A stretch of 64,000 nt of DNA from Micromonospora marina (GTDB taxonomy: Bacteria; Actinomycetota; Actinomycetes; Mycobacteriales; Micromonosporaceae), in NCBI RefSeq assembly GCF_900091565.1, contig NZ_FMCV01000012.1:107760-171759 (forward strand), read 5' to 3'. The translations under genes were made by a program, and so were the position numbers. Positions 8,342-18,387 of this stretch are shown in pieces. The notes under the pieces are model-generated. The model ran no database searches, had not been told where the DNA came from, and saw nothing but the letters and a program-made list of their open reading frames with translations. Numbering within the stretch: the first letter of the stretch is position 1; each line of letters opens with the position of its first letter.

Positions 8342-9367
8342 GTGAAGCGGCCGACCATCGCCGACGTCGCCCGGCGCGCCGGGGTCTCGAAGGGTGCGGT
8401 GTCGTACGCGCTCAACGGGCAGCCCGGGGTCTCCGACGCGACCCGCCGGCGGATCCTCGCCATCGCCGCCGAGATCGGGTTCCGTCCGAGCAGCGCCGCC
8501 CGCGCGCTGTCCGGCGCCACCGCCAAGGCGGTCGGCCTGGCGCTGTGCCGCCCCGCCCGGATACTCGGCATCGAGCCGTTCTTCATGGAGCTGATCAGCG
8601 GCGTCGAGGCCGAACTGTCGGCCCGGTCGTACGCGCTCACCCTCCAGGTGGTCAGCGACCAGGAGGCCGAGATCGCGGTCTACCGGCGGTGGTGGGCCGA
8701 ACGCCGGGTCGACGGCGTGCTCGTCTGCGACCTGCGCACCGACGACCGGCGCGTGCCGGTGCTGGAGGAACTGCAACTGCCGGCGGTGGTGATCGGCGGG
8801 CCCGGGCACACCGGCGGCCTGGCGAGTGTCTGGGCCGACGACGCTGCGGCCCTGGTCGAGACCGTGGAATACCTGGTCGCGCTCGGTCACCGTCGCATCG
8901 CCCGGGTGGGCGGGTTGCCCTCGCTGCTGCACACCGAGATCCGCACCGAGGCGTTCACCGGCGTGTGCCGGCGGCTCGGGCTGGACGAGGCGACCACCGT
9001 GTGGTCCGACTACACCGGCGAGGAGGGCGCGCGCGCCACCCGCCGGCTGCTCAGTTCCGCCGGCCGCCCGACCGCGGTGATCTACGACAACGACGTGATG
9101 GCGATCGCCGGGCTCTCGGTGGCCCAGGAGATGGGCCTCACAGTGCCCGCCGACCTGTCCATCGTGGCCTGGGACGACTCACCGCTCTGCCGCCTGGTGC
9201 ACCCGCCGCTGACCGCGCTGGGCCGGGACATCCCGGCGTACGGCGCGCATGCCGCCCGGCAACTCCTGGCCGTGATCGCGGGCGAGCCGGCCGCCGTCGT
9301 GCAGGACGAGACCGCGCACCTGACGCCACGCGGCAGCACCGCCCCACCTCGTACGACGAGCTACTGA
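8342..9367 (+). CDS. LacI family transcriptional regulator
   Basis: A 341-residue regulator. It starts with the canonical LacI helix-turn-helix (PTIADVARRAGVSKGAVSYA, hinge LNGQPGVSDATRRRILAIAAEIGFRPSSAARALSG region) and continues with a periplasmic-binding-protein-like effector domain ending in DLSIVAWDDSPLCRLVHPPL. The frame is open far upstream, but the GTG at 8342, with GGAGG about 11 bases before it, gives the family start. Its probable target would have been the divergent GH2-like gene, now apparently a relic, so the effector is likely a sugar and the regulator may be an orphan. Confidence 0.93.
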   Translation: MKRPTIADVARRAGVSKGAVSYALNGQPGVSDATRRRILAIAAEIGFRPSSAARALSGATAKAVGLALCRPARILGIEPFFMELISGVEAELSARSYALTLQVVSDQEAEIAVYRRWWAERRVDGVLVCDLRTDDRRVPVLEELQLPAVVIGGPGHTGGLASVWADDAAALVETVEYLVALGHRRIARVGGLPSLLHTEIRTEAFTGVCRRLGLDEATTVWSDYTGEEGARATRRLLSSAGRPTAVIYDNDVMAIAGLSVAQEMGLTVPADLSIVAWDDSPLCRLVHPPLTALGRDIPAYGAHAARQLLAVIAGEPAAVVQDETAHLTPRGSTAPPRTTSY

Positions 9368-9378
9368 ACCGGTTCAGC

Positions 9379-11760
9379 TCACCGGGCGGTGGACGGGTAC
9401 TCCTCGAACCACGCCTCGACCCGCTCGGCGGTCGCCGGGCGGGCCAACGCGAAGCCCTGACCGTACCGGCAGCCGGCCCGCCGCGCGCCGGCCACCTGCC
9501 CCTCCGACTCCAGCTCCTCGACCACCAGGTCCACGCCGAGCCGGTCGGCCAGGTTCGCCACCACGTCGATCAGCGGACGTCGTCCGTCCCCGCCCGGGCC
9601 GACCAGGTGCGGGCCCACCTTGAGCAGGTCGATCGGCAGCCGGCGGAGCTGCGCGAGCGAGGCGTGCTCGGCCCGGAAGTCGTCGAGCGCGATCCGCACA
9701 CCGACCGACCGCAGACCGGACAGCCGGGCAACCACTGTGGACAGTTCCGCGCCCACCACCGGCTCGGCCACCTCCACCACCAGCCGTTCCGGCACCACGT
9801 CGTACGCAGCCAGCGCCGTCGCGGTACACGCCACGAAGTCCGGTGCGGCCAGCTCGCGCGGCGTCACGTTGACCGCCATCCACAGCTCGCGGCCGCCCTC
9901 CGACCACGCGGCGAGCTGACGGCAGGCCCGGTCCAGCACCCACCGCCCGATCTCGCCGGTCAGGTCGAGGTCGGCCGCCACCGGCAGCAGCTCGGCCGGG
10001 AGCACGGTGCCCAGCGCCGGGCTGCGCCAGCGCAGCAACGCCTCGGTGCCCACCGGCGTCCGGTCGGCGAGCGCCACCACCGGCTGGTAGACCAGGTCCA
10101 GCTCACCGCGCGCCACCGCGCCGGGCAGCTCCCGCTCCAGATCCAGGCGGCGGACCAGCTGCTCCTCCAGGTAGGCGTCGTACCACTCGACGCGGTCCCG
10201 GCCGAGCTGCACCGCCCGGCGGCGGGCCAGGTCCGCCTGCCGCAGCACGTCCTCCGGATCACCGCCGCCGGTCTCGGCCAGCCCGACGCTCACCCCGAGC
10301 CGGGCGACGCCTCCCGGCCGGGGGTACGGGTCGGTCAGCGCCGCCAGCAGCCGCAGGCCGAGCGCGTACGCGAGCACCGGTCCGAGATCGGTGAGGACGG
10401 CGTACTCGGAGTCGCCGAGCCGGGCGACCAGATCGCGCGTCTCGGAGCCCGCCCGCAGCCGGCGCGCGGCCTCGGCCAGCACCGGCCGCTCCGCCACGGC
10501 GCCGCCCACCCCGTGCAGGTCCACGACGAGCAGCGCGCCACCACTGCGCTCCGCCATCGCCCGGACCAGATCCGCGCGCGTCAGGCACACCGGCCCGGCC
10601 GACCGGGCGTCCGGTCCGAGCCGGCGCCGCAACCACGCCTCACGGGCCGCGAGCCGCTGCACGCGGCGGCGCTGGTCGGCGGCGGCGAGCAGCTCACCCA
10701 CCATGATCGGCGGAATGACGGCCAGGCCCAGGGCCATCGCGCCGGTGCTGAACTCACCGGCCGTGCCCAGGTGGATTCCGGCGGCCAGCGCGGCGATCCC
10801 GGCCGGCGCGGTGAGGCGGGGCCAGGCGGCCGGCGCCGCGTCCCGGCCCGGCCGTTCACCGCCCGAGGTGCGCCGGGCGCCGGAGGCGGTGAGCAGCGCC
10901 CCGGCCACCAGCGGTGCAGAGACGAGCGGCAGCGCCCGGTCCGGCGCGTCGTACGCCAGCAGCACCACGAGCAGCGTCAGCCCGCCGAGCGTCAGCACGG
11001 TCCCGGCGTGGCAGCGCGCGGCGGCCGGCCGGCGGCGGCGTTCGGCGACGGCCGCCACGGCGAGCACGGCGAGCACCACCGCGCCGCCTGCCGCGACGAC
11101 CCCGGCGACGCCCGGCACCGGGCCGTTCGGCAGCAGCATCCAGCCCGCGAAGACCAGGCTGACGCCGAGCGCCAGCACGTCGACGGTACGGCGCACCAGT
11201 TCCGGGCCGGACAGCCGCGACCGGCCCGGCAGGCGCAGCAGGCCCACCACGTGCAGCGGCCCGGTGAGGCACAGCCCGGCCAGCGCGATCGGCAGCCGGT
11301 GGGCGGGGTCGCTCAGCGGCAGCACCGCGACGGTGAGCCCGGCGACCAGGACGGCGCCGTCCAGGACGGCCGCGACCCGGCGGGACAGCGCTGCCCGGCG
11401 GGCCCGCCGCCCGGTCCTCGGGTCGAGCGCCGCCGCGTCGTGCGTGACGGTGAGATACAGCGCTCCGGCTGCCGGTGCGGGACGACCTGGCGACGCAGGA
11501 CGGCCGGTCGACGCAGGGCGGTCCGTCGGCGCGCAGCGGTCCGTCGGCGCGGGACGGTCGGGCGGGGTGGCGCCGCCGGCGAGCCAGGCGAGCCGGACGC
11601 AGGCGAGAGCGAAGCCTCCGGCGACGGCGAGCGCGGCGGCGGAGGGGCCGGGCAGGACACCGGCGACGCCGGCCAGGAGAAAAGTCGCGCCGGTGAGCGA
11701 CACGACGACATCGGGCAGGGCTGATCGCCGACGGGGATCGGCGGGAGGAGGGACGGGCAC
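9379..11760 (-). CDS. Membrane protein with degenerate GGDEF and EAL domains
   Basis: A 793-residue protein from the GTG at 11760 (AAGG eight bases before it); an ATG at 11847 would add 29 residues. Several hydrophobic helices fill the first 350 residues, interrupted by a Pro/Thr/Asp/Arg-rich repeat region at about 65-95. The GGDEF motif is GDSEY and the RxxD site is missing, so cyclase activity is unlikely. In the EAL domain TEALLRW remains, but DDFGxGYSSL has become DDFRAEHASL, the LKID motif is LLKVG, and the AEGV motif is VEELE. It is therefore probably a c-di-GMP receptor or an inactive regulator rather than an enzyme. It resembles the intact protein at 761-3196 in layout. Confidence 0.87.
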   Translation of the reverse strand: MPVPPPADPRRRSALPDVVVSLTGATFLLAGVAGVLPGPSAAALAVAGGFALACVRLAWLAGGATPPDRPAPTDRCAPTDRPASTGRPASPGRPAPAAGALYLTVTHDAAALDPRTGRRARRAALSRRVAAVLDGAVLVAGLTVAVLPLSDPAHRLPIALAGLCLTGPLHVVGLLRLPGRSRLSGPELVRRTVDVLALGVSLVFAGWMLLPNGPVPGVAGVVAAGGAVVLAVLAVAAVAERRRRPAAARCHAGTVLTLGGLTLLVVLLAYDAPDRALPLVSAPLVAGALLTASGARRTSGGERPGRDAAPAAWPRLTAPAGIAALAAGIHLGTAGEFSTGAMALGLAVIPPIMVGELLAAADQRRRVQRLAAREAWLRRRLGPDARSAGPVCLTRADLVRAMAERSGGALLVVDLHGVGGAVAERPVLAEAARRLRAGSETRDLVARLGDSEYAVLTDLGPVLAYALGLRLLAALTDPYPRPGGVARLGVSVGLAETGGGDPEDVLRQADLARRRAVQLGRDRVEWYDAYLEEQLVRRLDLERELPGAVARGELDLVYQPVVALADRTPVGTEALLRWRSPALGTVLPAELLPVAADLDLTGEIGRWVLDRACRQLAAWSEGGRELWMAVNVTPRELAAPDFVACTATALAAYDVVPERLVVEVAEPVVGAELSTVVARLSGLRSVGVRIALDDFRAEHASLAQLRRLPIDLLKVGPHLVGPGGDGRRPLIDVVANLADRLGVDLVVEELESEGQVAGARRAGCRYGQGFALARPATAERVEAWFEEYPSTAR

Positions 11761-11895
11761 GGCGGTCGCCTTCGTGAGGGGGCACGGGGGCGGTGCGGTT
11801 GCGGTGCGCGGTACGACGTGCGGAGCCGGAGCGGGGCGGGAACGCATCGGCGGGGACCGCTGCGGCCACGCCTAGAAACGATTCCGGACGCGCCC

Positions 11896-11907
11896 GGTGA
11901 CGTCACC
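11896..11907. promoter_or_regulatory. 12-bp palindrome in a 297-base divergent spacer
   Basis: GGTGACGTCACC is a perfect palindrome, followed 6 bases later by a related AGTGACGTCC. The spacer 11761-12057 separates the degenerate GGDEF-EAL gene from the PH-domain gene, and nothing else in it is recognisable. The palindrome lies 49 bases upstream of the alternative ATG at 11847, a plausible position for a regulator of that gene. Confidence 0.35.
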
Positions 11908-12057
11908 GCACCAGTGACGTCCATCACATCAACATCTGGCGGCAGAGTGGCCAGGCGCAGAAGGGCGGGCGCGAAAGAGCGGGCACGGCGGGTGGCCTGA
12001 CGGGGCGGTGCGGACGCCCGGGGGTGAGGTGGAGGGGACGGATGGGATCATCGGAGG

Positions 12058-12441
12058 GTGAGCCGCGCCGATACCGTCCGTTTCCGTCACAACCAGGCCA
12101 TCCTGGTCGCCGCGATCGTCGCCTCCGTGGGCGCGCTGCCGCTGGCCTCCGCCCGCTGGTGGCTGCTCTGGGTGCTGCTCGTGCCGCTCGCCGTCGCGGT
12201 CTGGGCGTGGCGCGCCGGCACCGACGCCGATGCCCGGGAGCTGCGGCTGCGGGCGCTCGTCGGGCAGCGCCGGGTGCCGTGGAACCGGGTCGCCGAACTC
12301 GCCGGTGACCCCCGGGGCCGGGCGGTGGCCCGGCTCGACGACGGCGAGGTGGTGATGCTGCCGGCCGTACGCGCCACCGAACTGCCGAGGCTGATCGCCG
12401 TCACCGGGCAGGAGCTACCAGGCACCGGCAGCGATCAGTGA
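12058..12441 (+). CDS. Small membrane protein with PH-like domain
   Basis: A 127-residue protein with two hydrophobic segments (about residues 13-48) followed by a soluble part (ELRLRALVGQRRVPWNRVAELAGD ... VVMLPAVRATELPRLIAV) with the strand pattern of bacterial PH (bPH) domains found in many actinobacterial membrane proteins. GTG at 12058 follows GGAGG closely. It is convergent with the dehydrogenase gene, 31 bases apart. Function unknown. Confidence 0.75.
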   Translation: MSRADTVRFRHNQAILVAAIVASVGALPLASARWWLLWVLLVPLAVAVWAWRAGTDADARELRLRALVGQRRVPWNRVAELAGDPRGRAVARLDDGEVVMLPAVRATELPRLIAVTGQELPGTGSDQ

Positions 12442-12472
12442 AGCCGCCGGCGGCCAGCAGCGCCACCGGCGA

Positions 12473-13399
12473 TCAGTAGCCGTCGACCACCCGGTTCGTC
12501 AGCTCCGTCCCGGCGGCGTACCGGCGCAGCTGCTCGCCCACCAGGCGGTACGCGCGGGGCAGCAGCCCGCGTACCGAGCCGGCGACGTGTGGAGTGAGCA
12601 GCACGTTCGGCAGCTCCCACAGGGGATGGTCGGCGGGCAGCGGCTCCGGGTCGGTGACGTCCATCGCCGCGCGCAGGCGGCCCGAGGTCAGCTCGGCGAC
12701 CAACGCCGGGGTACGGGCCACCGGCCCCCGGGCGGCGTTCACGAGCAGCGCGCCGTCGGGCATCGCGGCGAGGAAACGCTCGTCCACCAGGCCCCGGGTC
12801 TGCTCGGTCAGCGGCACCAGCAGCACCACCACATCCGCCTCCGGCAGCAGCGCGGGCAGCTCGTCCACCCCGTGCACGCCCTGGTCGGGGCGGGCCGTAC
12901 GGGCCACGAGCGTGAAGCTCACCTCGAACGGGGCGAGCCGATCGCGGACCGCGGTGCCGATCGAGCCGGCGCCGACGATCAGCACCCGCTTGCCGGAGAG
13001 TTCGTCGGTGGGCGCCACCTCGTCGTACGCCCACTCGCGCCGCGCCTGCGCCCGGGCCAGCGGCGCGAACCCGCGCAGCGAGGCGAGGATCGCGGCGACC
13101 ACCCATTCGGCGGTGGGCGAGTCGTGCACGCCCCGGGCGTCGCAGAGCGTCACGCCGTCGGGAATCCGTCCCACCCAGGCGTCCGCCCCGGCGGAGAGCA
13201 GTTGCACCACCTCGACGTCGGGCAGCTCGGCCAGGAGCGCTCCGGCGTCCGGGCCGGACAGGAACGGCGGCACCCAGAACCGCACCCCGGCCGGGGACGA
13301 CGGGAGCCGCCGCGGGTCGTCCAGCAGCTCCACGGTGACGCCGGGCGGCAGCTCGCCGAGCAGCCGGCGGCCCTCGGAGTGCGGGATCCATGCCTTCAC
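12473..13399 (-). CDS. D-isomer specific 2-hydroxyacid dehydrogenase
   Basis: A 308-residue NAD(P)-dependent oxidoreductase of the D-2-hydroxyacid dehydrogenase family. The Rossmann motif is VLIVGAGSIGTAV; the catalytic arginine is in LVNAARGPV, the glutamate in DVTDPEPLPADHPLW and the histidine in LLTPHVAGS. The upstream open frame continues to 13750, but family sequence begins at the GTG at 13399 (MKAWIPHSEG). TATCGT lies 11 bases upstream, so the mRNA may be leaderless. It is divergent from the GAF-PP2C gene. The substrate cannot be told from the sequence; glyoxylate, hydroxypyruvate or phosphoglycerate are possible. Confidence 0.92.
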   Translation of the reverse strand: MKAWIPHSEGRRLLGELPPGVTVELLDDPRRLPSSPAGVRFWVPPFLSGPDAGALLAELPDVEVVQLLSAGADAWVGRIPDGVTLCDARGVHDSPTAEWVVAAILASLRGFAPLARAQARREWAYDEVAPTDELSGKRVLIVGAGSIGTAVRDRLAPFEVSFTLVARTARPDQGVHGVDELPALLPEADVVVLLVPLTEQTRGLVDERFLAAMPDGALLVNAARGPVARTPALVAELTSGRLRAAMDVTDPEPLPADHPLWELPNVLLTPHVAGSVRGLLPRAYRLVGEQLRRYAAGTELTNRVVDGY

Positions 13400-13541
13400 G
13401 ACCGCCGACGATATCCGCCCCCGACCGGCGGCGCGGCGTGACCCGTGACGAACACCCCGCGAGGCATGTCGTGACGGCCCGGCGGGGTATAACCGAGGGC
13501 GGGACGCCGGTCGGGTGTTCCGCTTGCTGAGGGCGGTGGCG

Positions 13542-15347
13542 ATGAGCGAGGACGGCCCGGGGCGAAGGTCCGTGCCGATTCCGGCACTCGCCGACCCGGA
13601 CCGGTTGCGCTCACTCGACGAGACGCGGCTCGACGCCGTACCGGACGAGGCGTTCGACAGGTTCGCGCGGCTGGTCGGCGACCTGCTCGACGTACCCGTC
13701 GCGCTCGTCTCCCTGGTCGACGCCGACCGCCAGTTCTTCCCCGGCGCCACCGGGCTGCCGGAGCCGTGGGCGGCCCGCCGGGAGACGCCGCTGAGCCATT
13801 CGTTCTGCCATCACGTGGTCGACATCGAGATGCCGCTGGTGCTGCCCGACGCCCGCCTCTACCCCCGGGTACGCCTCAACCTGGCCATCGAGGACCTCGG
13901 CGTGGTCGCGTACGCGGGCATGCCGCTGACCGACCTCGACGGGCGGGTGCTCGGCTCGCTCTGCGCGATCGACAGCAAGCCCCGGGCCTGGACGAAGGAG
14001 CAGCTGCGTACGCTCGCCGACCTGGCCGCCGCGTGCTCCTCGGAACTGCGGCTGCGCATCGCGGTCCGGGTAGCCGAGCAGGCCCGCCGCCGCGCGGAGG
14101 AGGCGCACGACCGGCTCGCCATGCTGGCCGGGATGAGCGAGATGCTCGGCGGCACACTCGACGTGGCCACTGCGGTGGACCGGCTCGGGCACGCGATGGT
14201 GCCGCTGCTCGCCGACTGGTGCCTGATCACGCTCGTCGACCCGGCCGGCCGGCCGCGCACCGTCACCGGCGTACACCGGGACGCCGGGTGCGAGGCCGAC
14301 CTGGCGCGCTTCGCCGGGCTGCTGACCACCGGGCTCAGCGCGGAGTCGCAGATCCGGTCGGTCCTGCGTACCGGCCGGCCGGTGGTGCGCGCCGAGGCCG
14401 GCCTGGACGACGTGGCGCGCGGCACCACGCACCCGGAGCTGGTGCCGCTCGCCGAACGGCTCGGCGTCGGGTCCCACCTGACCGTGCCGATCACCGCCGC
14501 CGGGGACCGGGTCATCGGAGCCGTCACGCTGGTCAACCGTCAGGGGCGGCGCGGTTTCGACGCCAGCGACCTGCGCACCGCGCAGGACATCGGGGTACGC
14601 GCCGGACAGGCGGTCGGCAACAGCCGCCTGTACGGCGAGCAGCGGCACGTCGCCGAGGTGCTCCAGCACAGCATGCTGCCGAGTCTGCCGGCCGTGCCGG
14701 GGATCGAGCTGGCCGCCCGCTACCTGCCGGCCGCCGACCGGGTGGAGGTGGGCGGCGACTGGTACGACGCCTTCGTCCAGCCCGACGGCGAGCTGATCGC
14801 CGCGATCGGCGACGTCGCGGGGCACGACATCGAGGCGGCGGCCACCATGGGCCAGTTGCGCAACCTGGTGCGGGGCAACGCCTACGGGCGGGACGATCCG
14901 GTGGAGGACCTGGTGGCCCACCTCGACCGGGCGATGGGCGGGCTGCGGGTACCCACCGTCGCCACCGCGGTACTGGCCCGGATCCGTCCGGCCGACGAGG
15001 GGCTGCGCGTCTCCTGGTGCAACGCGGGGCACCCGCCGCCGCTGCTGGTCCGCGCCGACGGCACGGTCTCGGTGGCGGGCGGTCGCGGGCCGCTGCTCGG
15101 CCTGGCCCGGCCGCCCCGGCGCACCGGCCGGACGCTGACCCTCGCCCCGGGCGACACGCTGCTGCTGCACACCGACGGGCTGATCGAGCGCCGGGACCAG
15201 CCGATCGACGAGGGGCAGGCCGACTTGATCACGCACCTCGGTGCCGGCGGGCCGGGCGTACCGCTGGATCTGCTCTGCGACCGGCTGCTCGCCGCCGCGC
15301 AGCAGTGGGAGGACGACGTCGCCCTGCTCGCGCTGCGGGCCGGCTGA
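13542..15347 (+). CDS. GAF-domain PP2C-type serine/threonine phosphatase
   Basis: A 601-residue soluble SpoIIE/RsbU-like phosphatase. Two GAF sensor domains fill about residues 20-165 and 195-345, the first with [19 protein letters not shown] short helix leads to the PP2C domain, with metal-binding residues in [30 protein letters not shown] and EDDVALL. Such enzymes dephosphorylate anti-sigma-factor antagonists in partner-switching stress pathways. No partner kinase or STAS protein is nearby, so its pathway is unknown. The ATG at 13542 has GAGGG upstream; a GTG nine codons earlier is less likely. Confidence 0.92.
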   Translation: MSEDGPGRRSVPIPALADPDRLRSLDETRLDAVPDEAFDRFARLVGDLLDVPVALVSLVDADRQFFPGATGLPEPWAARRETPLSHSFCHHVVDIEMPLVLPDARLYPRVRLNLAIEDLGVVAYAGMPLTDLDGRVLGSLCAIDSKPRAWTKEQLRTLADLAAACSSELRLRIAVRVAEQARRRAEEAHDRLAMLAGMSEMLGGTLDVATAVDRLGHAMVPLLADWCLITLVDPAGRPRTVTGVHRDAGCEADLARFAGLLTTGLSAESQIRSVLRTGRPVVRAEAGLDDVARGTTHPELVPLAERLGVGSHLTVPITAAGDRVIGAVTLVNRQGRRGFDASDLRTAQDIGVRAGQAVGNSRLYGEQRHVAEVLQHSMLPSLPAVPGIELAARYLPAADRVEVGGDWYDAFVQPDGELIAAIGDVAGHDIEAAATMGQLRNLVRGNAYGRDDPVEDLVAHLDRAMGGLRVPTVATAVLARIRPADEGLRVSWCNAGHPPPLLVRADGTVSVAGGRGPLLGLARPPRRTGRTLTLAPGDTLLLHTDGLIERRDQPIDEGQADLITHLGAGGPGVPLDLLCDRLLAAAQQWEDDVALLALRAG

Positions 15348-15433
15348 ACCGGCACTCCCCCGAACGGCCGGACGCGGACAGGTGTGCGTGTGACGTACCC
15401 GGTTCGCCGGTCCGCCCGGCTAGGCTGGGGCGG

Positions 15434-16609
15434 GTGAGCCCGCGTCTTGCGTACCCCCGTGTCCGCCGCCTCCGCACGGCGCTGGCGGCGTCCTGCGCGG
15501 CGCTGCTGCTCGGCACCGCCGGCTGCGCTCTCGGCGAGCCCGAGCCTGATCCGGCCGGCGCGCCGCCCAACCTGCCGACACCGTCGAGCACCGCGAGTGC
15601 CGGCGGGGCCGGCCAGCAGGTGGTGGCCACGGTGCTGGCCAAGGGGCTGGAGGTGCCGTGGGGCATCGCGTTCCTGCCCGACGGCGGTGCGCTGGTGACC
15701 GAGCGGGACAAGGGACGGATCCTCCAGGTCGGCCCGGAGTCCGGCCCGGACGGACTGGCCGTGCGTCCGGTGCAGACCGTGCCGGACGTGGTCGCCGGAG
15801 GCGAGGGCGGCCTGCTGGGCATCGCTGTCTCCCCCGCGTACGCCCGGGACCGCACGGTCTTCGTCTACTACACGGCCGAGGACGACAACCGGATCGCGAA
15901 GATGCAGCTCGGGCAGGCGCCGAAGCCGATCCTGACCGGCATCCCGAAGTCCGGCACGCACAACGGCGGCGGGTTGGGCTTCGGGCCGGACGGCCACCTC
16001 TACGCCAGCACCGGGGACGCCGGGCGCACCGAGAACGCACAGGACGCCGAGAGCCTCGGTGGCAAGATCCTCCGGATCACCCCGGACGGCAAGCCCGCGC
16101 CGGGCAACCCCACCGCCGGGTCGCCGGTGTGGTCGACCGGTCACCGCAACGTCCAGGGCTTCGCCTGGACGTCGGACCAGAAGATGTACGCGGTGGAGTT
16201 CGGTCAGAACACCTGGGACGAGATCAACCAGATCAACAAGGGCGGCAACTACGGCTGGCCCCGGGTCGAGGGGCGCGGCGACGACAAGCGCTACGTGAAC
16301 CCGATCACGCAGTGGTCCACGGGTGACGCCTCCTGCTCCGGCCTGGCGGCGGCGGACCGCCTGCTGGTCGCCGCCTGCCTGCGCGGCCAGCGGCTCTGGC
16401 TGGTGGAGCTGGCCGGCAACGGTACCGTCCTCGGTCAGCCGCGCGACCTGCTCACCGGCCGGTACGGTCGGCTTCGCGCCGCCGCCGCGGCGCCGGACGG
16501 CTCGCTCTGGGTCAGCACCTCGAACCGGGACGGGCGGGGTACGCCCATCCCCGAGGATGACCGTATCCTGCGGCTGGTCTTCGCCGACGGGGGCGCTGGC
16601 CGAAGCTGA
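15434..16609 (+). CDS. PQQ-dependent sugar dehydrogenase-like lipoprotein
   Basis: A 391-residue exported protein of the glucose/sorbosone dehydrogenase family (six-bladed beta-propeller). The signal sequence ends in a lipobox (LLLGTAGC), so it is probably a lipoprotein on the outer face of the membrane, followed by a Pro/Ser/Thr linker. Propeller motifs include [46 protein letters not shown], the GDAG turn and [13 protein letters not shown]. The GTG start lies seven bases after TAGGCT (15421-15426), a leaderless promoter. Whether it binds PQQ or acts on sugars is unproven; many actinobacterial members have no known substrate. Confidence 0.9.
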   Translation: MSPRLAYPRVRRLRTALAASCAALLLGTAGCALGEPEPDPAGAPPNLPTPSSTASAGGAGQQVVATVLAKGLEVPWGIAFLPDGGALVTERDKGRILQVGPESGPDGLAVRPVQTVPDVVAGGEGGLLGIAVSPAYARDRTVFVYYTAEDDNRIAKMQLGQAPKPILTGIPKSGTHNGGGLGFGPDGHLYASTGDAGRTENAQDAESLGGKILRITPDGKPAPGNPTAGSPVWSTGHRNVQGFAWTSDQKMYAVEFGQNTWDEINQINKGGNYGWPRVEGRGDDKRYVNPITQWSTGDASCSGLAAADRLLVAACLRGQRLWLVELAGNGTVLGQPRDLLTGRYGRLRAAAAAPDGSLWVSTSNRDGRGTPIPEDDRILRLVFADGGAGRS

Positions 16610-16662
16610 TCCGGCCCGCCGGGTTTGCCAAGATCGCTCAAGGGGCAGGTCAGGATCTCACA

Positions 16663-18276
16663 ATGGACGGTCACGAGAACGAACAGCACCGCGCCGGGGA
16701 CGAGACGTCTTCGGAGCACGGGCGCGCCCGCCGCTTTCCGGCGTGGCGGCCGGGTCACAGGCTGCGCCGGCTCGGTGTCGTACTGGCTGTGTTCGCGGTT
16801 ACGCTCGGCGGCATCCTGGTCGGCACGTACGCGGGCGGCCACGTCGGCACCGACATCGGCCCGTTCCGGGCCGAGCTGAGGCTCAGCCCGTCGCTCAGCG
16901 GCGGCACCACCGTCGACATCCCGCCGCTGGGCGCGCTGCTGCTGGACAGCCACGACGGCCCGGCGTACCTGACCGTCGAGGTCGGCTCGCTGGACCAGGG
17001 GCGCACCGAGGCGCTCATCGGCGATCCGGCCAGCATCAGCCGGGCCAGCCAGTCGGCGGTCCAGGACGTCCGCGACGGCGTGATGCGGCTCGGGCTGCGT
17101 ACGCTCGCCTCGGTCGTGCTGGCCACCCTGCTGCTGGCCGCGCTCGTGTTCCGCGACGTCCGGCGTACCGCCTGGGCCGGCGGCCTGGCGCTGGTCGTGA
17201 CCGCCGGCAGCCTCGGTGCCGCCGCGAGCACCCTGCGCCCGCAGGCGATCGAGGAGCCGCGGTACGAGGGCCTGCTGGTCAACGCGCCGGCGATCGTCGG
17301 TGACGCGCGGCGGATCGCCAACGACTACACCAAGTACGCCGAACAGCTCCAACGGCTGGTCGGCAACGTCAGCAAGCTCTACACCACCGTCTCCGCCCTG
17401 CCGGTGTTGCAGCCGTCGCCCGGCACCACCCGGGTGCTGCACGTGTCGGACATCCACCTCAACCCGACCGGCTGGCAGCTTATCCGTACCGTGGTCGAGC
17501 AGTTCGGCATCGACGTGGTGATCGACACCGGCGACATGACCGACTGGGGCAGCGAGCCGGAGGCGTCCTTCGTCGGCTCGATCGGCCTGCTCAAGAAGCC
17601 GTACGTGTTCATCCGCGGCAACCACGACTCGCCGCGCACCGCCGCGGCGGTAGCTCAGCAGCCGAACGCGATCGTGCTGAACAACTCGATCACGACGGTG
17701 GGAGGGCTGACCATCGCCGGCATCGGCGACCCCCGCTTCACCCCGGACAAGGAAACCTCACCGGCCGGCAGCGGCCTCACCTCGACCGTCGCCGACCAGG
17801 TGATCGGCGTCGGCGAGAAGCTCGCCGCCACGATCGAGAAGTCGCCGCGCAAGGTCGACATCGCGCTCGTCCACGACCCCGCCTCGGCCGGCCCGCTCTC
17901 GGGCGCCTGCCCGCTGGTGCTCTCCGGGCACACCCACAACCGGCAGGTGTCGAAGCTGCCGCAGGTCGAGGACGAGCAGCCGACCACGCTGATGGTGCAG
18001 GGTTCCACCGGCGGGGCCGGGCTGCGCGGCCTGGAGGGCGAGAAGCCGACCCCGCTGACCATGACGGTGCTCTACTTCGACGAGCAGAAGCTGCTCCAGG
18101 CGTACGACGACATCACGGTGGGCGGCACCGGGCAGTCGCAGGTCAACCTGGAACGGCACGTCATCCGCGACCCGGCCAAGGGCGACGAGGTGCCGGTCAC
18201 CCCGACCCCGACGCGTGGACCCTCCGAGTCGCCGTCGCCGGGTACGACCACGCTGAGCCCCACCCCCACCAGCTGA
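16663..18276 (+). CDS. Membrane-anchored metallophosphoesterase
   Basis: A 537-residue protein. One membrane helix lies at about 32-55 and two more at about 145-190, placing the C-terminal domain outside or at the membrane. The calcineurin-like domain carries all expected metal ligands: HVSDIHLNP, IDTGDMTDW, FIRGNHDSP, ALVHDP and LSGHTHNRQ. The tail is Pro/Ser/Thr-rich. The ATG follows AGGA eight bases upstream. It lies 53 bases behind the sugar dehydrogenase and may be cotranscribed with it. The substrate is unknown. Confidence 0.92.
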   Translation: MDGHENEQHRAGDETSSEHGRARRFPAWRPGHRLRRLGVVLAVFAVTLGGILVGTYAGGHVGTDIGPFRAELRLSPSLSGGTTVDIPPLGALLLDSHDGPAYLTVEVGSLDQGRTEALIGDPASISRASQSAVQDVRDGVMRLGLRTLASVVLATLLLAALVFRDVRRTAWAGGLALVVTAGSLGAAASTLRPQAIEEPRYEGLLVNAPAIVGDARRIANDYTKYAEQLQRLVGNVSKLYTTVSALPVLQPSPGTTRVLHVSDIHLNPTGWQLIRTVVEQFGIDVVIDTGDMTDWGSEPEASFVGSIGLLKKPYVFIRGNHDSPRTAAAVAQQPNAIVLNNSITTVGGLTIAGIGDPRFTPDKETSPAGSGLTSTVADQVIGVGEKLAATIEKSPRKVDIALVHDPASAGPLSGACPLVLSGHTHNRQVSKLPQVEDEQPTTLMVQGSTGGAGLRGLEGEKPTPLTMTVLYFDEQKLLQAYDDITVGGTGQSQVNLERHVIRDPAKGDEVPVTPTPTRGPSESPSPGTTTLSPTPTS

Positions 18277-18387
18277 CCGTCCCGCTTCTGCCGCCTTCCG
18301 TGAGGCGGTCGGCCGCCACTCTGCCGCACCGGCAACCGGTCACTCCGCGTCACGAAGCCGTCCGGCACCGGGATACCTCGCCGGAGA

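Noticed and set aside
11460..11560. CRISPR-like or tandem DNA array
   Set aside because: The short repeats encode a Pro/Thr/Asp/Arg-rich linker of the degenerate GGDEF-EAL protein; no spacers of equal length.
8326..11724. A frame of over 1100 codons running through the LacI gene and opposite the degenerate GGDEF-EAL gene
   Set aside because: Out of frame with the LacI product and antisense to a recognised protein; Arg/Gly/His-rich shadow.
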